From assembly GCF_001758785.1 (NCBI RefSeq), contig NZ_LROM01000060.1:1-64000 (forward strand): a stretch of DNA of 64,000 bases. Reading direction: 5' to 3'. Below the pieces are notes generated by a model, which saw only the letters and a list, made by a program, of their open reading frames with translations, was not told the origin of the DNA and did not search any database. The translations under genes and the position numbers were made by a program. The DNA comes from Duganella phyllosphaerae (GTDB lineage: Bacteria; Pseudomonadota; Gammaproteobacteria; Burkholderiales; Burkholderiaceae_D). How positions within the stretch are numbered: position 1 is the stretch's first letter; the number at the start of each line of letters is the position of its first letter. Of the stretch, positions 51,922 to 61,598 are shown in pieces.

Positions 51922-54034
51922 CCTGTTGCGCCAGCGGCTGTGGGCCGCCGTGCTGCGCCGCCGCGCGCCATGCTGGCTGGCCGCCTTGGTCCCGCTGGTA
52001 GCTGCCCTTGTCCTGTTGCCGGCCATGCGCGCGTGGCTGCTGGCGGCATTTGCCGCCTGGGTGCTCGGCCTGGCGCTGGATGCCTGGCGCTGGCATCGGC
52101 GCATCGCCGGGCAGTGGAACGCCTGGCTCGACGCCGCCGTGCCGGCAATGGAAGACAGCAGCGCGCTGCTCGCAGCCGAAGCCCGTACGCCAATGGCGCG
52201 CTTGCAGCAGCAACGCTTGCAGGCGCGCCTGGCTACCAGCCTGACCGGTGACGACTACCGCGCCATTGCCCGCCACCGCGCACCGCTGGCCACGCCGTCG
52301 TTTGTCGCGCCGATAGCGCTCGCGTTGATCGCCGTCGGCGCCGCCTGGTTCTACGATGCCCGTGCCGCACACGTGTCCGCTCCAGCCGCCGCAGCGCCAG
52401 CGGCCAACCTGCCCGTGGTCGCCGGTGAAGTCTACCTGCGCGTGGCGCCGCCTGGCTACACCGGCGTGGCCGCCTTCGAGACCGGCGCCCGCGATATCCA
52501 GGTGCCGCAGTATGCGCAGGTGCAGTGGTGCGTTCGTCAACCAGCCGGGCAGCCGCCTGCCAGGGCGGTGGTGGAACTGAGCGACGGCGCCATCCTGGCC
52601 GTGGGCGAGGTCTGCGCCAGCCGCCGCGTGCAAGACTCGCTGTTCTGGCGCGCCGGTAAGGCCGGCACCGCCGGCGGCGCGCGCTATAACATCCGGGTTA
52701 CACCCGACCAGGCGCCGCAGGTCACCATCGCCGAGCCGAAAGAATTGATCCACCTGCTGGCCAAGGACGCGACAACCGCGCGCATCGCCGTGGTGGTGCG
52801 TGACGATTACGCCATCGTGCGCGCCAGCCTGCATATGACGCTGGCGCGCGGCAGCGGTGAGAACGTGCGCTTCACCGACCGCGAAGTGCCGCTGCCCAAA
52901 TCCAGCGACCCGAAGCACCGCAACTGGAACAAGCAGTGGACCCTGCTTGAATTGGGCATGGAGCCGGGCGACGAACTGTACTTCTTCGTGCGCGCCACCG
53001 ATAACGACCCGGAAAACCCGCATACCGTGCAGTCGCCGACCTACACGCTGCGCCTGCCGGGACCCGAGGCCGAAAGTGTCGATTCGACCGCGCTGCCCAC
53101 CATGGTCAAGCCGGAGAGCTTGCGCAGCCAGCGCCAAGTCATCATCGATACCGAGCAACTGGTGGCGGACCTGCAGGCGCGGCCGAAGCTGGCCGACCTG
53201 CGCGCGCGCAGCGAGGCGATCGCCGCCGACCAGGCCGCGCTGCGGCTGCGCTACGGCCAGTTCCTGGGCGAGGAATCGAGCCTGTTCGGCGACGAGCACG
53301 GCCACGAAGAGCATGGTGAGCATGAGGGACATGGGGGACATGAGGGGAAAAAGGAGCATGGGGAGGAAGCACAGCACGGCAAGCAGTCGCTGGGCACCGA
53401 AGTGGGCGCCATGCAGCGCTTCGGCCACGTCCACGACCAGGAAGACAACGCCACCATTTTCGATCCGCAAACCAAGGCGATATTGAAGCGCGCGCTGGCG
53501 GCCATGTGGGATGCTGAAAAATCGCTGCGCGCGGTCGCGCCCAAGGCCGCACTGGGGCCGGAATACAAGGCATTGGAGGCCATCAAGGAACTGCAGGCCG
53601 CCGAGCGCGTGTACCTGCACCGCACCGCCTTTGTGCCGCCCGCGCTCAAGGAGGAAAAGCGCATGAGCGGCGACATGGTGGGCGCCATGAGTTACAAGCG
53701 CGCGCAAGGCGCCCCCGACGACACGGTACCGGCCGAAGTGCGCGACCTGGTGCAGGCGCTGGCGCAGGACGGCGCGTTGCCGGCGCTGTGGAGCAAGGCC
53801 GCGCGCGACGCCATCGGCGCCCGCATCGCCGACCCCGAACAGAAACTGGCGGCACAACGCGCAGTACAGGATGTGCAGGATGGCTGCGTGCCTTGTCGCG
53901 GCCCGCTGCGCGCCTGGCTGCGCGGCACCCTGACCGACGCGCCGGTGCTGGTGCAGGGACGCACCGCAGCGCAATCGCCGTTCGTGAACGCCTGGCGTAA
54001 CGGGGAAAAGCAGAACCCGGAGCCGCAACCATGA
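51905..54034 (+). CDS. DUF4175-like membrane protein with a His-rich repeat
   Basis: The 709-residue protein has N-terminal membrane helices (about 23-58 and 137-155), a large periplasmic part with beta-rich repeats (residues 170-390; VYLRVAPPGYTGV, ELYFFVRATDNDPENPHTVQSP) and a helical C-terminal half. This resembles DUF4175 proteins of MoxR clusters. A very His/Glu/Gly-rich stretch (about 462-490; GHEEHGEHEGHGGHEG) could bind metal and is encoded by imperfect short tandem repeats. A CVPC pair occurs near residue 663. It overlaps both neighbouring genes. Confidence 0.65.
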   Translation: MPAAPDLLRQRLWAAVLRRRAPCWLAALVPLVAALVLLPAMRAWLLAAFAAWVLGLALDAWRWHRRIAGQWNAWLDAAVPAMEDSSALLAAEARTPMARLQQQRLQARLATSLTGDDYRAIARHRAPLATPSFVAPIALALIAVGAAWFYDARAAHVSAPAAAAPAANLPVVAGEVYLRVAPPGYTGVAAFETGARDIQVPQYAQVQWCVRQPAGQPPARAVVELSDGAILAVGEVCASRRVQDSLFWRAGKAGTAGGARYNIRVTPDQAPQVTIAEPKELIHLLAKDATTARIAVVVRDDYAIVRASLHMTLARGSGENVRFTDREVPLPKSSDPKHRNWNKQWTLLELGMEPGDELYFFVRATDNDPENPHTVQSPTYTLRLPGPEAESVDSTALPTMVKPESLRSQRQVIIDTEQLVADLQARPKLADLRARSEAIAADQAALRLRYGQFLGEESSLFGDEHGHEEHGEHEGHGGHEGKKEHGEEAQHGKQSLGTEVGAMQRFGHVHDQEDNATIFDPQTKAILKRALAAMWDAEKSLRAVAPKAALGPEYKALEAIKELQAAERVYLHRTAFVPPALKEEKRMSGDMVGAMSYKRAQGAPDDTVPAEVRDLVQALAQDGALPALWSKAARDAIGARIADPEQKLAAQRAVQDVQDGCVPCRGPLRAWLRGTLTDAPVLVQGRTAAQSPFVNAWRNGEKQNPEPQP

Positions 54035-55779
54035 TCACGATCACCCAACTGGCGCCTGCCTGCGTGGCACTGGCTGTCGGCATCCTCAGCGCCGTCCTGT
54101 ATGGCCGGCGGCGGCGATGGCTCGATGCGCTGCTGGTCCTGCTGGCGGGTGTGGCGCTGGCCGCAGCGCTGGCCGAAGTCCGCCTTCGGGTACCTGCGCC
54201 CGCGCAGGCGGTGACCACCGATAGCCGTGGCGCCATCGCCGACGCCCAATTGCAGGCGATTGCCGATGCCGGCGCGATCGACCTGGCCGGTGACGGCCTG
54301 CGCGCCGCGCAATGGCAGGATCTGCCGGCCCGCCCGCTGCGCTGGACGCCAGGTAAAGAAGAAGCGCTGTCGCTCGATTTCCCGCGCACGATGGCGCTGG
54401 GCCGCGTGTTTACGCTGACCATGCATCGCCCGCAAGCCCAGGGCGCGTGGCGGCTGCAACTGCTGGCCGAGAATGGCCAGGTGCTGGCTGATTCCGCCAC
54501 TGGCGCCTCCGATGGCGCCGATGCCACGCGTGCCGCCAACGCCGCCATTGCCGCCATTGCCGCCAATGCCGTCAACACTGCAAAGGTCCCTGGCAAAGCC
54601 GGCGATCAATCAACGCAACGATCGGTGCAATGGCTGCCGCCAGTGGCCGAAGCGATGGTCCTGCAAGCGCGCGTGCTCGACACCGGCGGCAAGGTCGTCG
54701 CCGCCGGGCCGGTACCGCTGCAAGTGACGGCGCCGGTGCCGCTCAATATCGTCGGCCGCTTCAACGCGCCGTCGTTCGACGCCAGCGCCCTCAATCGCCT
54801 GCTGACCGACGGCGGCGCGGTGCTCGACTGGCAGGTGGTGCTGGGCAAGGCGATTGCCCGCAGCGAAACCGCACGCGCACCGATCACTGCGCCGAACGCG
54901 CTGGTGGTCGATGCCGCCCACGTCGAGCAACTGGCGCCAGGCGCGCGCACAGCCTTGCTGGCGCAGGTGCGGCAGGGCGTACCGCTGGTGGTCCTGGGCG
55001 GCAATGCGGCCGATGCGGCGTTGTGGCAGCGCGAGCTTGGCCTGCGGGTGCGGCCGCAGTCGCCGACCACGGAACAGGAAGATCAGCGCCGGTTCACCAT
55101 CGCCGGCGAGGAGATGACACTGGCGCCGGCTGCGCTCAATCCGGACGATGCGCCCGGCGGCGAGTGGACCGTGCTGGCGCGCGACAGCAAGTCGCGGCCG
55201 TGGGCCTGGCAGAGAACCATGGGGCCAGGACGCGTGGTGTGGATCGGCGTGGCCGACTGGCACCGCTATGCGATCAGCGCGCCACGCGCGCTGGCGCTGT
55301 GGTGGCAGGGGGCGATGGATGCGATGGCGCTGGCCGGAGAACACAAGACCGGCTGGGTGTTGGCGGACCCGCTACCGTTGCCTGGTTTGCGCACCGAGAT
55401 TTGCGCGCAGGGCGTCAAACCGGGCGCAGTGCTGCGCATCGACGGCCTGGCCGATGTCCGCCTGCTGGCGCGGGAAGACAAAGCCGATGCCGTGTGCGCT
55501 GCCGTATGGCCGCCGCAGCCGGGGTGGCTGGTGCTGCGCAGCGCGGGCCTGGAAGCGGGGCGCCAGTACGTGTATGCGCCCGGCGACTGGCCGGCGTGGC
55601 AGCGGGGATTGCGGCGCGAGGCGACCGCTGTTTATGCAGCGCGGGCCAGCGGTATCGAGGTCGCCGGCACCGCCAGCCATGTTCGGCCGCTGCCGGTGAT
55701 GCCGTTCGCGGTACTGTTTGCGTTGTGCCTGCTGGCGCTTTGGTGGCGCGAACAAAGCAGCAACCCCAAGTCCGGGTAA
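54031..55779 (+). CDS. Membrane protein closing the tldDE-moxR operon, unknown function
   Basis: The 582-residue protein has two N-terminal helices (about 8-24 and 31-50) and one C-terminal helix (MPFAVLFALCLLALWW). The middle contains a glutamine-amidotransferase-like stretch (LAQVRQGVPLVVLGGNAADAALW), as in other large proteins of Bat clusters. An Ala/Asn-rich low-complexity insert lies near residues 167-185. The ATG overlaps the preceding stop (ATGA). I do not recognise a more precise family. Confidence 0.6.
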   Translation: MITITQLAPACVALAVGILSAVLYGRRRRWLDALLVLLAGVALAAALAEVRLRVPAPAQAVTTDSRGAIADAQLQAIADAGAIDLAGDGLRAAQWQDLPARPLRWTPGKEEALSLDFPRTMALGRVFTLTMHRPQAQGAWRLQLLAENGQVLADSATGASDGADATRAANAAIAAIAANAVNTAKVPGKAGDQSTQRSVQWLPPVAEAMVLQARVLDTGGKVVAAGPVPLQVTAPVPLNIVGRFNAPSFDASALNRLLTDGGAVLDWQVVLGKAIARSETARAPITAPNALVVDAAHVEQLAPGARTALLAQVRQGVPLVVLGGNAADAALWQRELGLRVRPQSPTTEQEDQRRFTIAGEEMTLAPAALNPDDAPGGEWTVLARDSKSRPWAWQRTMGPGRVVWIGVADWHRYAISAPRALALWWQGAMDAMALAGEHKTGWVLADPLPLPGLRTEICAQGVKPGAVLRIDGLADVRLLAREDKADAVCAAVWPPQPGWLVLRSAGLEAGRQYVYAPGDWPAWQRGLRREATAVYAARASGIEVAGTASHVRPLPVMPFAVLFALCLLALWWREQSSNPKSG

Positions 55780-55783
55780 CGGT

Positions 55784-56434
55784 TCAACCGTTCTGCCATC
55801 CTGTTACATGCGCCGGCGCCTCGATGGCGCAGGCTGCATCGGCCACCGGCGCCAGCCGGGTTTGCGCAAACGGCAGCACGCCTGCCCACGCCGGCCATGA
55901 CAGGTCTTCCTCGTCGTCCTTCGGTCCGCCGCTGCGCACCTTGCAGGCCGCTTCGTCCAGCGCGATGCGCATCACCGTCGTTGCCGCGTATTCCTTGTCC
56001 GACCCAGGCCGCACTTCGGCCTGGCGCCCCGGCAGCAGCTGCTCCATGAAGTCTTCCATCGCTTTTCGCCGCGCCGCCTCGTCGGCGACCACTTCGAAGC
56101 GCCCGTAAATCATCGCCGAGCGGTAGTTCATCGAGTGGCTGAAGGCCGATCGCGCCATCACCAGGCCGTCCACGTGGGTGATGGTCACGCACGCGTCGCT
56201 TTCCTGCAGGCGCTTGAGCATGCGGCTGCCGTTGGAGCCGTGGATGTACAGGTAAGCGCCGTCGCGCCAGCAGGCGGTGGGGATGCAGTGCGCGCCCGTG
56301 CTATCGGTAAAGGCGATGTGGCACAGGTAGGCGGCATCGATGATGGCGTTCAGGGTGGCGGCGTCGTAATGCGCGTTGGTGGCGACACGGCGCACGCGGG
56401 TGCGGGCGCTGGGGGCTTCGGTGTGGTCGTTCAT
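55784..56434 (-). CDS. Pyridoxamine 5'-phosphate oxidase-like flavin-binding protein
   Basis: The product is about 216 residues long, with a split-barrel PNPOx-like fold: HIAFTDSTGAHCIPTACW, AYLYIHGSNGSRMLKRL and MNYRSAMIYGRFEVV. It matches the COG3467 group, thought to bind FMN or related flavins. The true start is uncertain: I chose the ATG with GGAG just upstream, and another ATG lies three codons earlier. It is divergent from the PdxR-type regulator, a common pairing that suggests a link to vitamin B6. Confidence 0.85.
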   Translation of the reverse strand: MNDHTEAPSARTRVRRVATNAHYDAATLNAIIDAAYLCHIAFTDSTGAHCIPTACWRDGAYLYIHGSNGSRMLKRLQESDACVTITHVDGLVMARSAFSHSMNYRSAMIYGRFEVVADEAARRKAMEDFMEQLLPGRQAEVRPGSDKEYAATTVMRIALDEAACKVRSGGPKDDEEDLSWPAWAGVLPFAQTRLAPVADAACAIEAPAHVTGWQNG

Positions 56435-56524
56435 GTTCTCCATCCAGAAAGGTGAGACACCAATATAATGCGTTGCTGGCCCTGAAATAAGGTCCACAAT
56501 CACCTATTTTTATGGAGCCACAGA

Positions 56525-58069
56525 ATGGATCTTGCCCGGCTGCTTGCCACCTATGCGGACCAGCACCGTCACCGCGCCTGGCCGCGCCAGCGCCTGCTGC
56601 ACGAATGCCTGCGCACGGCGATCCGCGATGGCACCCTGGCTGCCGGTACCCGCCTGGCCGCCTCGCGCGCGCTGGCAGAGGAACTGCACGTGGCCCGTAA
56701 CACCGTGCTGTATGCGTACGAACAACTGGCCAGCGAGGGTTTCGTCACTACCGATCGCCGTGGCACGACGGTGGCAACGATGGCGACGATGGCGGCGCCG
56801 CAAGCGGCTATCACAACTGCCAACAGCGGCGCCAGCGCGGCGATAAGCACCACCGGTCTGTCCCACCGCGCGCGCAACCTGCGCCCGCTCTACGGCACCG
56901 CCCAGCGCATGGGCGCTTTCGTACCCGGCGTGCCGGCGCTCGACCAGTTTCCGACGGCCTCGTGGCGGCGCCTGGTGGACCGCGCCTGGCGCACCCTCAC
57001 GCCCGCGCAACTCAATTACGGCGATCCGTGCGGCGAAGCCGAACTGCGGGCGGCAATCGCCGATCACCTGCGCGCCGCGCGCGGCGTGGTGTGCGAAGCG
57101 GGCCAGGTGTTCATCACCGACGGCGCCCAGAGTGGCCTCGACCTGTGCCTGCGCGCGCTGGCCGACGCCGGCGACACCATCTGGCTCGAGAACCCCGGCT
57201 ACGGCGGCGCGCTGGCTTCCGCACGCGGGGCCGGGTTGGCCGTGACCGGCATCGACGTCGACGACGACGGCATCGCGCCTACGGCAAACGACTGGCTGCT
57301 GCGTCCTCCGCGCCTGGTCTACACCACGCCGTCGCACCAGTACCCGGTAGGCAGCGTGCTCAGCTTGCGGCGCCGGCTGGCGCTGATCGACGCAGCGCGC
57401 GTGGCCGGCGCCCTCATCATCGAAGACGACTACGACAGCGAATTCCGCCACGACGGTGCGCCGCTGTCGGCCATGCAGGGCCTGGCGCCGGACGCGCCGG
57501 TGGTGTACCTGGGCACCTTCAGCAAGACCATGTTCCCCGGACTGCGCATCGGATTTGTCGTTGTGCCGCGCGCGCTGGCGCCAGCGTTTGCCGCCATGCG
57601 CGCGCAATCACATGCGAGCGGGCGCGCGGCCGACCAGCTGGCGCTGGCCGAGTTCCTGCGCAGCGGCCAGTTCGCGCTGCACGTGCGGCGCATGCGGCGG
57701 TTGTACCGCCAGCGGCGCGATGCGCTGGTGGTGGCGCTGGAGCAGCATATGGGAGCGGTGGCGACGGTGCACGGCGCGTCGGCGGGCATGCATTTGTCAC
57801 TGTGCCTGCGTGACCAGGACCTGGACGACACGGTAATCAGCACACAGGCGCTGGCGCATGGCGTGGTGGTCAATGCCCTGAGCCGCCATGACACGCACGG
57901 CGGCTCGGGCTGGAAAGGACTGATGCTCGGCTACGCACAGGTGCCGGCAGAGGAAATGGAAGACCTGGTCAGGCGGCTGGCGGCGGTGGTGCACCTGGCG
58001 GCATACAACCGCCGCCAGCAACGCAGGGGCGACACCGGGCCGCGCAGCAGGTTTGCCGTGGTCGCTTAA
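56525..58069 (+). CDS. MocR/PdxR-type GntR regulator with aminotransferase domain
   Basis: The 514-residue protein joins a GntR winged helix (about 20-85; LAAGTRLAASRALAEELHVARNTV) with a fold-type I aminotransferase domain (about 130-490). The PLP lysine is in YLGTFSKTMFPGLRIGFVV. Such proteins sense PLP and control vitamin B6 genes. It is divergent from the PNPOx-like gene across a 90-base spacer. A Met/Ala/Thr repeat (VATMATMAAPQAA) lies in the linker. Its 3' end overlaps the TonB receptor gene by four bases. Confidence 0.92.
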   Translation: MDLARLLATYADQHRHRAWPRQRLLHECLRTAIRDGTLAAGTRLAASRALAEELHVARNTVLYAYEQLASEGFVTTDRRGTTVATMATMAAPQAAITTANSGASAAISTTGLSHRARNLRPLYGTAQRMGAFVPGVPALDQFPTASWRRLVDRAWRTLTPAQLNYGDPCGEAELRAAIADHLRAARGVVCEAGQVFITDGAQSGLDLCLRALADAGDTIWLENPGYGGALASARGAGLAVTGIDVDDDGIAPTANDWLLRPPRLVYTTPSHQYPVGSVLSLRRRLALIDAARVAGALIIEDDYDSEFRHDGAPLSAMQGLAPDAPVVYLGTFSKTMFPGLRIGFVVVPRALAPAFAAMRAQSHASGRAADQLALAEFLRSGQFALHVRRMRRLYRQRRDALVVALEQHMGAVATVHGASAGMHLSLCLRDQDLDDTVISTQALAHGVVVNALSRHDTHGGSGWKGLMLGYAQVPAEEMEDLVRRLAAVVHLAAYNRRQQRRGDTGPRSRFAVVA

Positions 58070-60507
58070 AACGCCGTGTCGGCGCGGAGGTACATCGAGC
58101 GGCCATTCACGCCGAACGGGCAGGTCTCCCAGCAACGCGTAAAGCCCAGTTTCGGGAAGTCGCCGCCGTTGGTCCACTCGGACGGCAACTGGTCGAACAG
58201 GTTGTTGACGCCAAGGCTCAGGAAGGTGCGCTTGCTGAAGGCATAGCGTACCGACGTGTCGACCAGCCATTTGGCATCCCACGTATGCAGGGGGCTGAAG
58301 CTTTGCGCCTGCACTTCGCCATAGTAGTTGGCGCGGGCGTTGAGGTTCCATGGACCGTTGGTGTAATCGGCCGCCACCACGTGGTGCTTGCGCGGCTGGC
58401 CGCGTTCGATCAGGGTCACCTGCGTCTGGTCGAACAGGGTCTCGCCGCTCAGCACCGACGATGTCGAATGGCGCTTGCTTACCTCGGTCTTGTTGAAGCC
58501 CAGCTGGCCCGAGAGCACCAGCGCCGACGAGGCGAACTTGCTGGTATGTTCGGCCACGATGTCGAGGCCACGGGTGCGGGTATCGACCGCGTTGGTGAAG
58601 AACTGCGCCTGGCCCACGCCCAGTGGCCGCAGCACGTTGGCGATCGGGCCGCCGTTCGCTTCTGGCGCGATCTCGCTCGAGAACACGATGCGGTCACGGA
58701 TCTTGATCTGGTACGCGTCCACCGTCAGCGACATGTTCGAGGCCGGGCGCAGCACCAGGCCCACGCTGGCGTTGCGCGAGGTCTCTTCCTTGAGTGGGGC
58801 GATGCCGAAGGCCTGCGTGACGGCGCTGCCCTGGCGCGCGGTCAGGGTTTCGGTCAGCACGCCGTTATTGAGGTTGGTGGAGACGGAGCTGTAGAACTCC
58901 TGCTGCACGCTCGGCGCACGGAAGCCGGAGGACAGGCTGCCGCGCACACCGACGGTCTTGGTCGGGTCCCAGCGCGCGCTCAGCTTACCGGTGACGGTAT
59001 TGCCGAAGTCCGAGTATTTTTCGTAGCGCACGGCGCCGGCCAGGGTGACGTTGTCCACCGGCTTGTGCTCGACGTCGAGGAACAGCGCGATGTTGTGGCG
59101 GCCGTCATCGACCGCCGTGGCGGGCGTGTAGCCGGGGAAGCCCTGGATGCCCGAGGCGGCCGTATTGCCGTTCTGGCCGACGATGCGGATGGCCGGGTTG
59201 TTGGTGCGGCCGTACTGGTACGAGACCGGGTCGCCGGCGACGATCTGGTAGTTGTCGCGGCGGTATTCGAAGCCGGTGGCCACGAAGATGCTGGCGTCGC
59301 CCAGCTTGACCGGTCCCTTGATGTCGGCGTTGAAGGTGGTCTGGTTGAATTTCAGGGTACCGGTGTCGGCCTCGCGCGGCGATTCGGCGTAGATGCCGCC
59401 GCCCGGGCGCGGTTCGTACCAGTAGCTGGTGTTGATGCTGTCCGATTCGTGGAACGCCAGTTCGCTGGCGCCGTGGTTGATGCTGATGTCGGCCTTCCAG
59501 TCATTGGTCAGGTCGCGCCGGTAGCCAAACGCGAACGAGGCGTCCTTGATGTCGGTGTGGATGGCGGGCAGGAAGCCGTTCGGATGCACTGCCGGTACGG
59601 TGCGGTCGTCGCCGGCCGAGCGGAAGAAGCCGAACGAGTCGCCCTTGCGCTTGGACAGGCCGCCAAAGGCGTAGAACTCGCTTTGCTTGTCGATCGGGAT
59701 CGCGGCGTTCCACCAGAAGTACAGGTCGCGCGTGTTGCTGTCGCCGATATGTTGCGTCACGCGCGGCGGATCGACGCGCAGCGAGTCGACGCCGGCGCGG
59801 TTGGTCTCGCCGCGCTTGCGCGCTTCGACCGTCAGGTTCAGGTAACCACCGTCCTGGCCCAGCGCCACGCCGGTGTTGGCGCTGGCCGAATACAGGTCGC
59901 CGTCGCCTTCGGACGTGGTGCCGTAGGTGCCGCTCACCGAGGTCTCCTTGACCTGCGATTTGAGGACGATGTTGATCACGCCGGCAATCGCATCGGAGCC
60001 GTATTGGGCGGCCGCGCCGTCGCGCAGCACTTCGATGTGGTGGATGGCCGCCAGCGGAATGGCGTTGATGTCGGTGCCGGCCGAGCCACGCCCCACGCTT
60101 TGCTGGACGTTGACCAGTGCCTGCTGGTGGCGGCGCTTGCCGTTCACCAGCACCAGCACCTGGTCCGGGCCCAGCGAGCGCAGGGTGGCGGGGCGGATGC
60201 TGTCGGTGCCGTCGCTGATGAAAGTACTGGAGAAGTTGAACGAGGGGTCCAGCGTTTGCAGCAGCTTGCCCAGTTCCAGCGGGCCGGCGGTCTGCATGTC
60301 TTTCAGGCTGATCAGGCCGACCGGGGACGACGTATCGAGCGCGGTCTTGGCGACCGTGCGCGAACCCAGTACGACCACAGTTTGTTCTTTGGCGGCCTGT
60401 TCGTCGGCGGCCGATTGCGCGCCGGACTGGCCGGCGGTCAGCAGGGCGACGGCGCCAGCGATGACGCGGGCAATACGGCTGCGCTTGAAGTGGGGTGCTC
60501 TTGTCAT
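58066..60507 (-). CDS. TonB-dependent outer membrane receptor
   Basis: The 813-residue protein has a signal peptide (about 1-32), a plug domain (about 45-165; EVLRDGAAAQYGSDAIAGVIN) and a 22-strand barrel region ending in the aromatic residue Phe needed for BAM-dependent assembly. No N-terminal secretin/STN signalling domain is seen. The substrate cannot be told. No tonB or exbBD gene is in the window. The box described at 60670 is about 160 bases upstream. Confidence 0.92.
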   Translation of the reverse strand: MTRAPHFKRSRIARVIAGAVALLTAGQSGAQSAADEQAAKEQTVVVLGSRTVAKTALDTSSPVGLISLKDMQTAGPLELGKLLQTLDPSFNFSSTFISDGTDSIRPATLRSLGPDQVLVLVNGKRRHQQALVNVQQSVGRGSAGTDINAIPLAAIHHIEVLRDGAAAQYGSDAIAGVINIVLKSQVKETSVSGTYGTTSEGDGDLYSASANTGVALGQDGGYLNLTVEARKRGETNRAGVDSLRVDPPRVTQHIGDSNTRDLYFWWNAAIPIDKQSEFYAFGGLSKRKGDSFGFFRSAGDDRTVPAVHPNGFLPAIHTDIKDASFAFGYRRDLTNDWKADISINHGASELAFHESDSINTSYWYEPRPGGGIYAESPREADTGTLKFNQTTFNADIKGPVKLGDASIFVATGFEYRRDNYQIVAGDPVSYQYGRTNNPAIRIVGQNGNTAASGIQGFPGYTPATAVDDGRHNIALFLDVEHKPVDNVTLAGAVRYEKYSDFGNTVTGKLSARWDPTKTVGVRGSLSSGFRAPSVQQEFYSSVSTNLNNGVLTETLTARQGSAVTQAFGIAPLKEETSRNASVGLVLRPASNMSLTVDAYQIKIRDRIVFSSEIAPEANGGPIANVLRPLGVGQAQFFTNAVDTRTRGLDIVAEHTSKFASSALVLSGQLGFNKTEVSKRHSTSSVLSGETLFDQTQVTLIERGQPRKHHVVAADYTNGPWNLNARANYYGEVQAQSFSPLHTWDAKWLVDTSVRYAFSKRTFLSLGVNNLFDQLPSEWTNGGDFPKLGFTRCWETCPFGVNGRSMYLRADTAF

Positions 60508-60762
60508 GGTCTCTTTCCAGTTTTTTTTGTGGTGGACGGACGGTGGTACCGGCCGGTCAAAAAATACTAGTCGCAGGCAAGCCCCGCAGCAATCAGGCTT
60601 TCTACGCAGACGACAGACAATGTTGCAGAATAAATACTTATCACGCTGTCACGACGATAGTGCGTGCCATGTAACGCAATGTATCGTAAGCTGGGCTGGC
60701 GCCAGTCACGTGTTCCACCTGGCCGCGCGCAAAGTGTGGCGCGCCTGCATCGCCGGCGAACG
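60508..60762. other. Intergenic region upstream of the TonB receptor
   Basis: These 255 bases carry the promoter side of the receptor gene and the 3' side of the spermidine-synthase-like gene. Apart from the TGTAAC-N4-TGTATC box reported separately, I see no terminator, repeat or gene. Confidence 0.5.
60670..60686 (-). promoter_or_regulatory. Shared TGTAAC-N4-TGTATC box, copy 2
   Basis: TGTAACGCAATGTATCG is nearly identical to 42100-42116 (one difference). It lies 163 bases upstream of the TonB receptor gene, in the same orientation relative to that gene as copy 1 is to the methyltransferase gene. Confidence 0.45.
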
Positions 60763-61536
60763 CTAGCGCTGGTCCAGCATCCAGCCCTTCAAACCGTTGA
60801 CCCAGGCCTTGGCCGGCAAATTAAGTGTTTTCTTGATCTGCCCGGCGCGCTCGTACAGCACCGAGAAATCGATCACCGGCGCCTGTTTGAAAGCGATCAC
60901 CACGATGTTGGCATCGTGGACCTCCGGCAGCCACACCACGGCGTCGAACACCAGCTCCATCGCCTGCAAATTCTTGTCGTAGTTGGAAAAGTCGCCAAAC
61001 ACATTGGTGGTCATGATGCCGCCGTCGGCCAAGGTGTCGTAGCAGGCCTGGTAGAACTCGGGCGAGTCCAGCACCGGGCCGCGCGCCTCTTCGTCGTACA
61101 GGTCCACCTGCAACACGTCCACCGTGCCGTGGTTGGCGGTATCGAGCACGAAGTCCATGGCGTTCATTTCACGCACGTCGAGGCGCTCGTCGTTGGACGG
61201 CAGGGCGAACTGCGCCCGGCACATGGCGATCACGTTGGGATTGAGTTCGGCCACGGTCACGCGCGCGGTCGGAATGCGGCGGTAGCTGAACTTGGTCAAG
61301 GCGGCGCTGCCCAGGCCCAGCTGCACGATGTGGCGCGGGCTGTCGATAAAGAGCAGCCACATCATCATCATCTGCACGTACTCGAGCTCGATGTTGTCGG
61401 GCTTGGCGATGCGCATGGCGCCTTGCACCCACGAGGTGCCCAGGTGCAGGCTGCGCACGCCCTGGTATTCGGTGATGGTGGCCGGTGGGTGGCCGGGCTG
61501 GTCGAAGCGGGTGGGAATGGAAGACATGGCCGGCAT
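60763..61536 (-). CDS. Spermidine synthase-like protein
   Basis: The 257-residue protein has the spermidine synthase/methyltransferase-like fold: IVQLGLGSAALTKFSYR as nucleotide loop, VTVAELNPNVIAMCR (acidic residue for the SAM-type ribose), and VDVLQVDLYDE. It lacks part of the N-terminal beta domain of true SpeE, so it may act on another substrate. Two ATGs three codons apart are possible starts, neither with a good ribosome site. Confidence 0.78.
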   Translation of the reverse strand: MPAMSSIPTRFDQPGHPPATITEYQGVRSLHLGTSWVQGAMRIAKPDNIELEYVQMMMMWLLFIDSPRHIVQLGLGSAALTKFSYRRIPTARVTVAELNPNVIAMCRAQFALPSNDERLDVREMNAMDFVLDTANHGTVDVLQVDLYDEEARGPVLDSPEFYQACYDTLADGGIMTTNVFGDFSNYDKNLQAMELVFDAVVWLPEVHDANIVVIAFKQAPVIDFSVLYERAGQIKKTLNLPAKAWVNGLKGWMLDQR

Positions 61537-61551
61537 TGTAACGCTGGCGGC

Positions 61552-61576
61552 AAAAAAAAAGACGCCGGAGCGTCTT
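61552..61576 (-). terminator. Intrinsic terminator after the PEP-CTERM gene
   Basis: On the minus strand AAGACGC, loop TCCG and GCGTCTT form a 7-bp stem (61570-61576 with 61559-61565) followed by a run of nine T. It ends the PEP-CTERM transcript before the spermidine-synthase-like gene. Confidence 0.88.
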
Positions 61577-61598
61577 TTCGGGTGTGTTGCGCGGAGTC

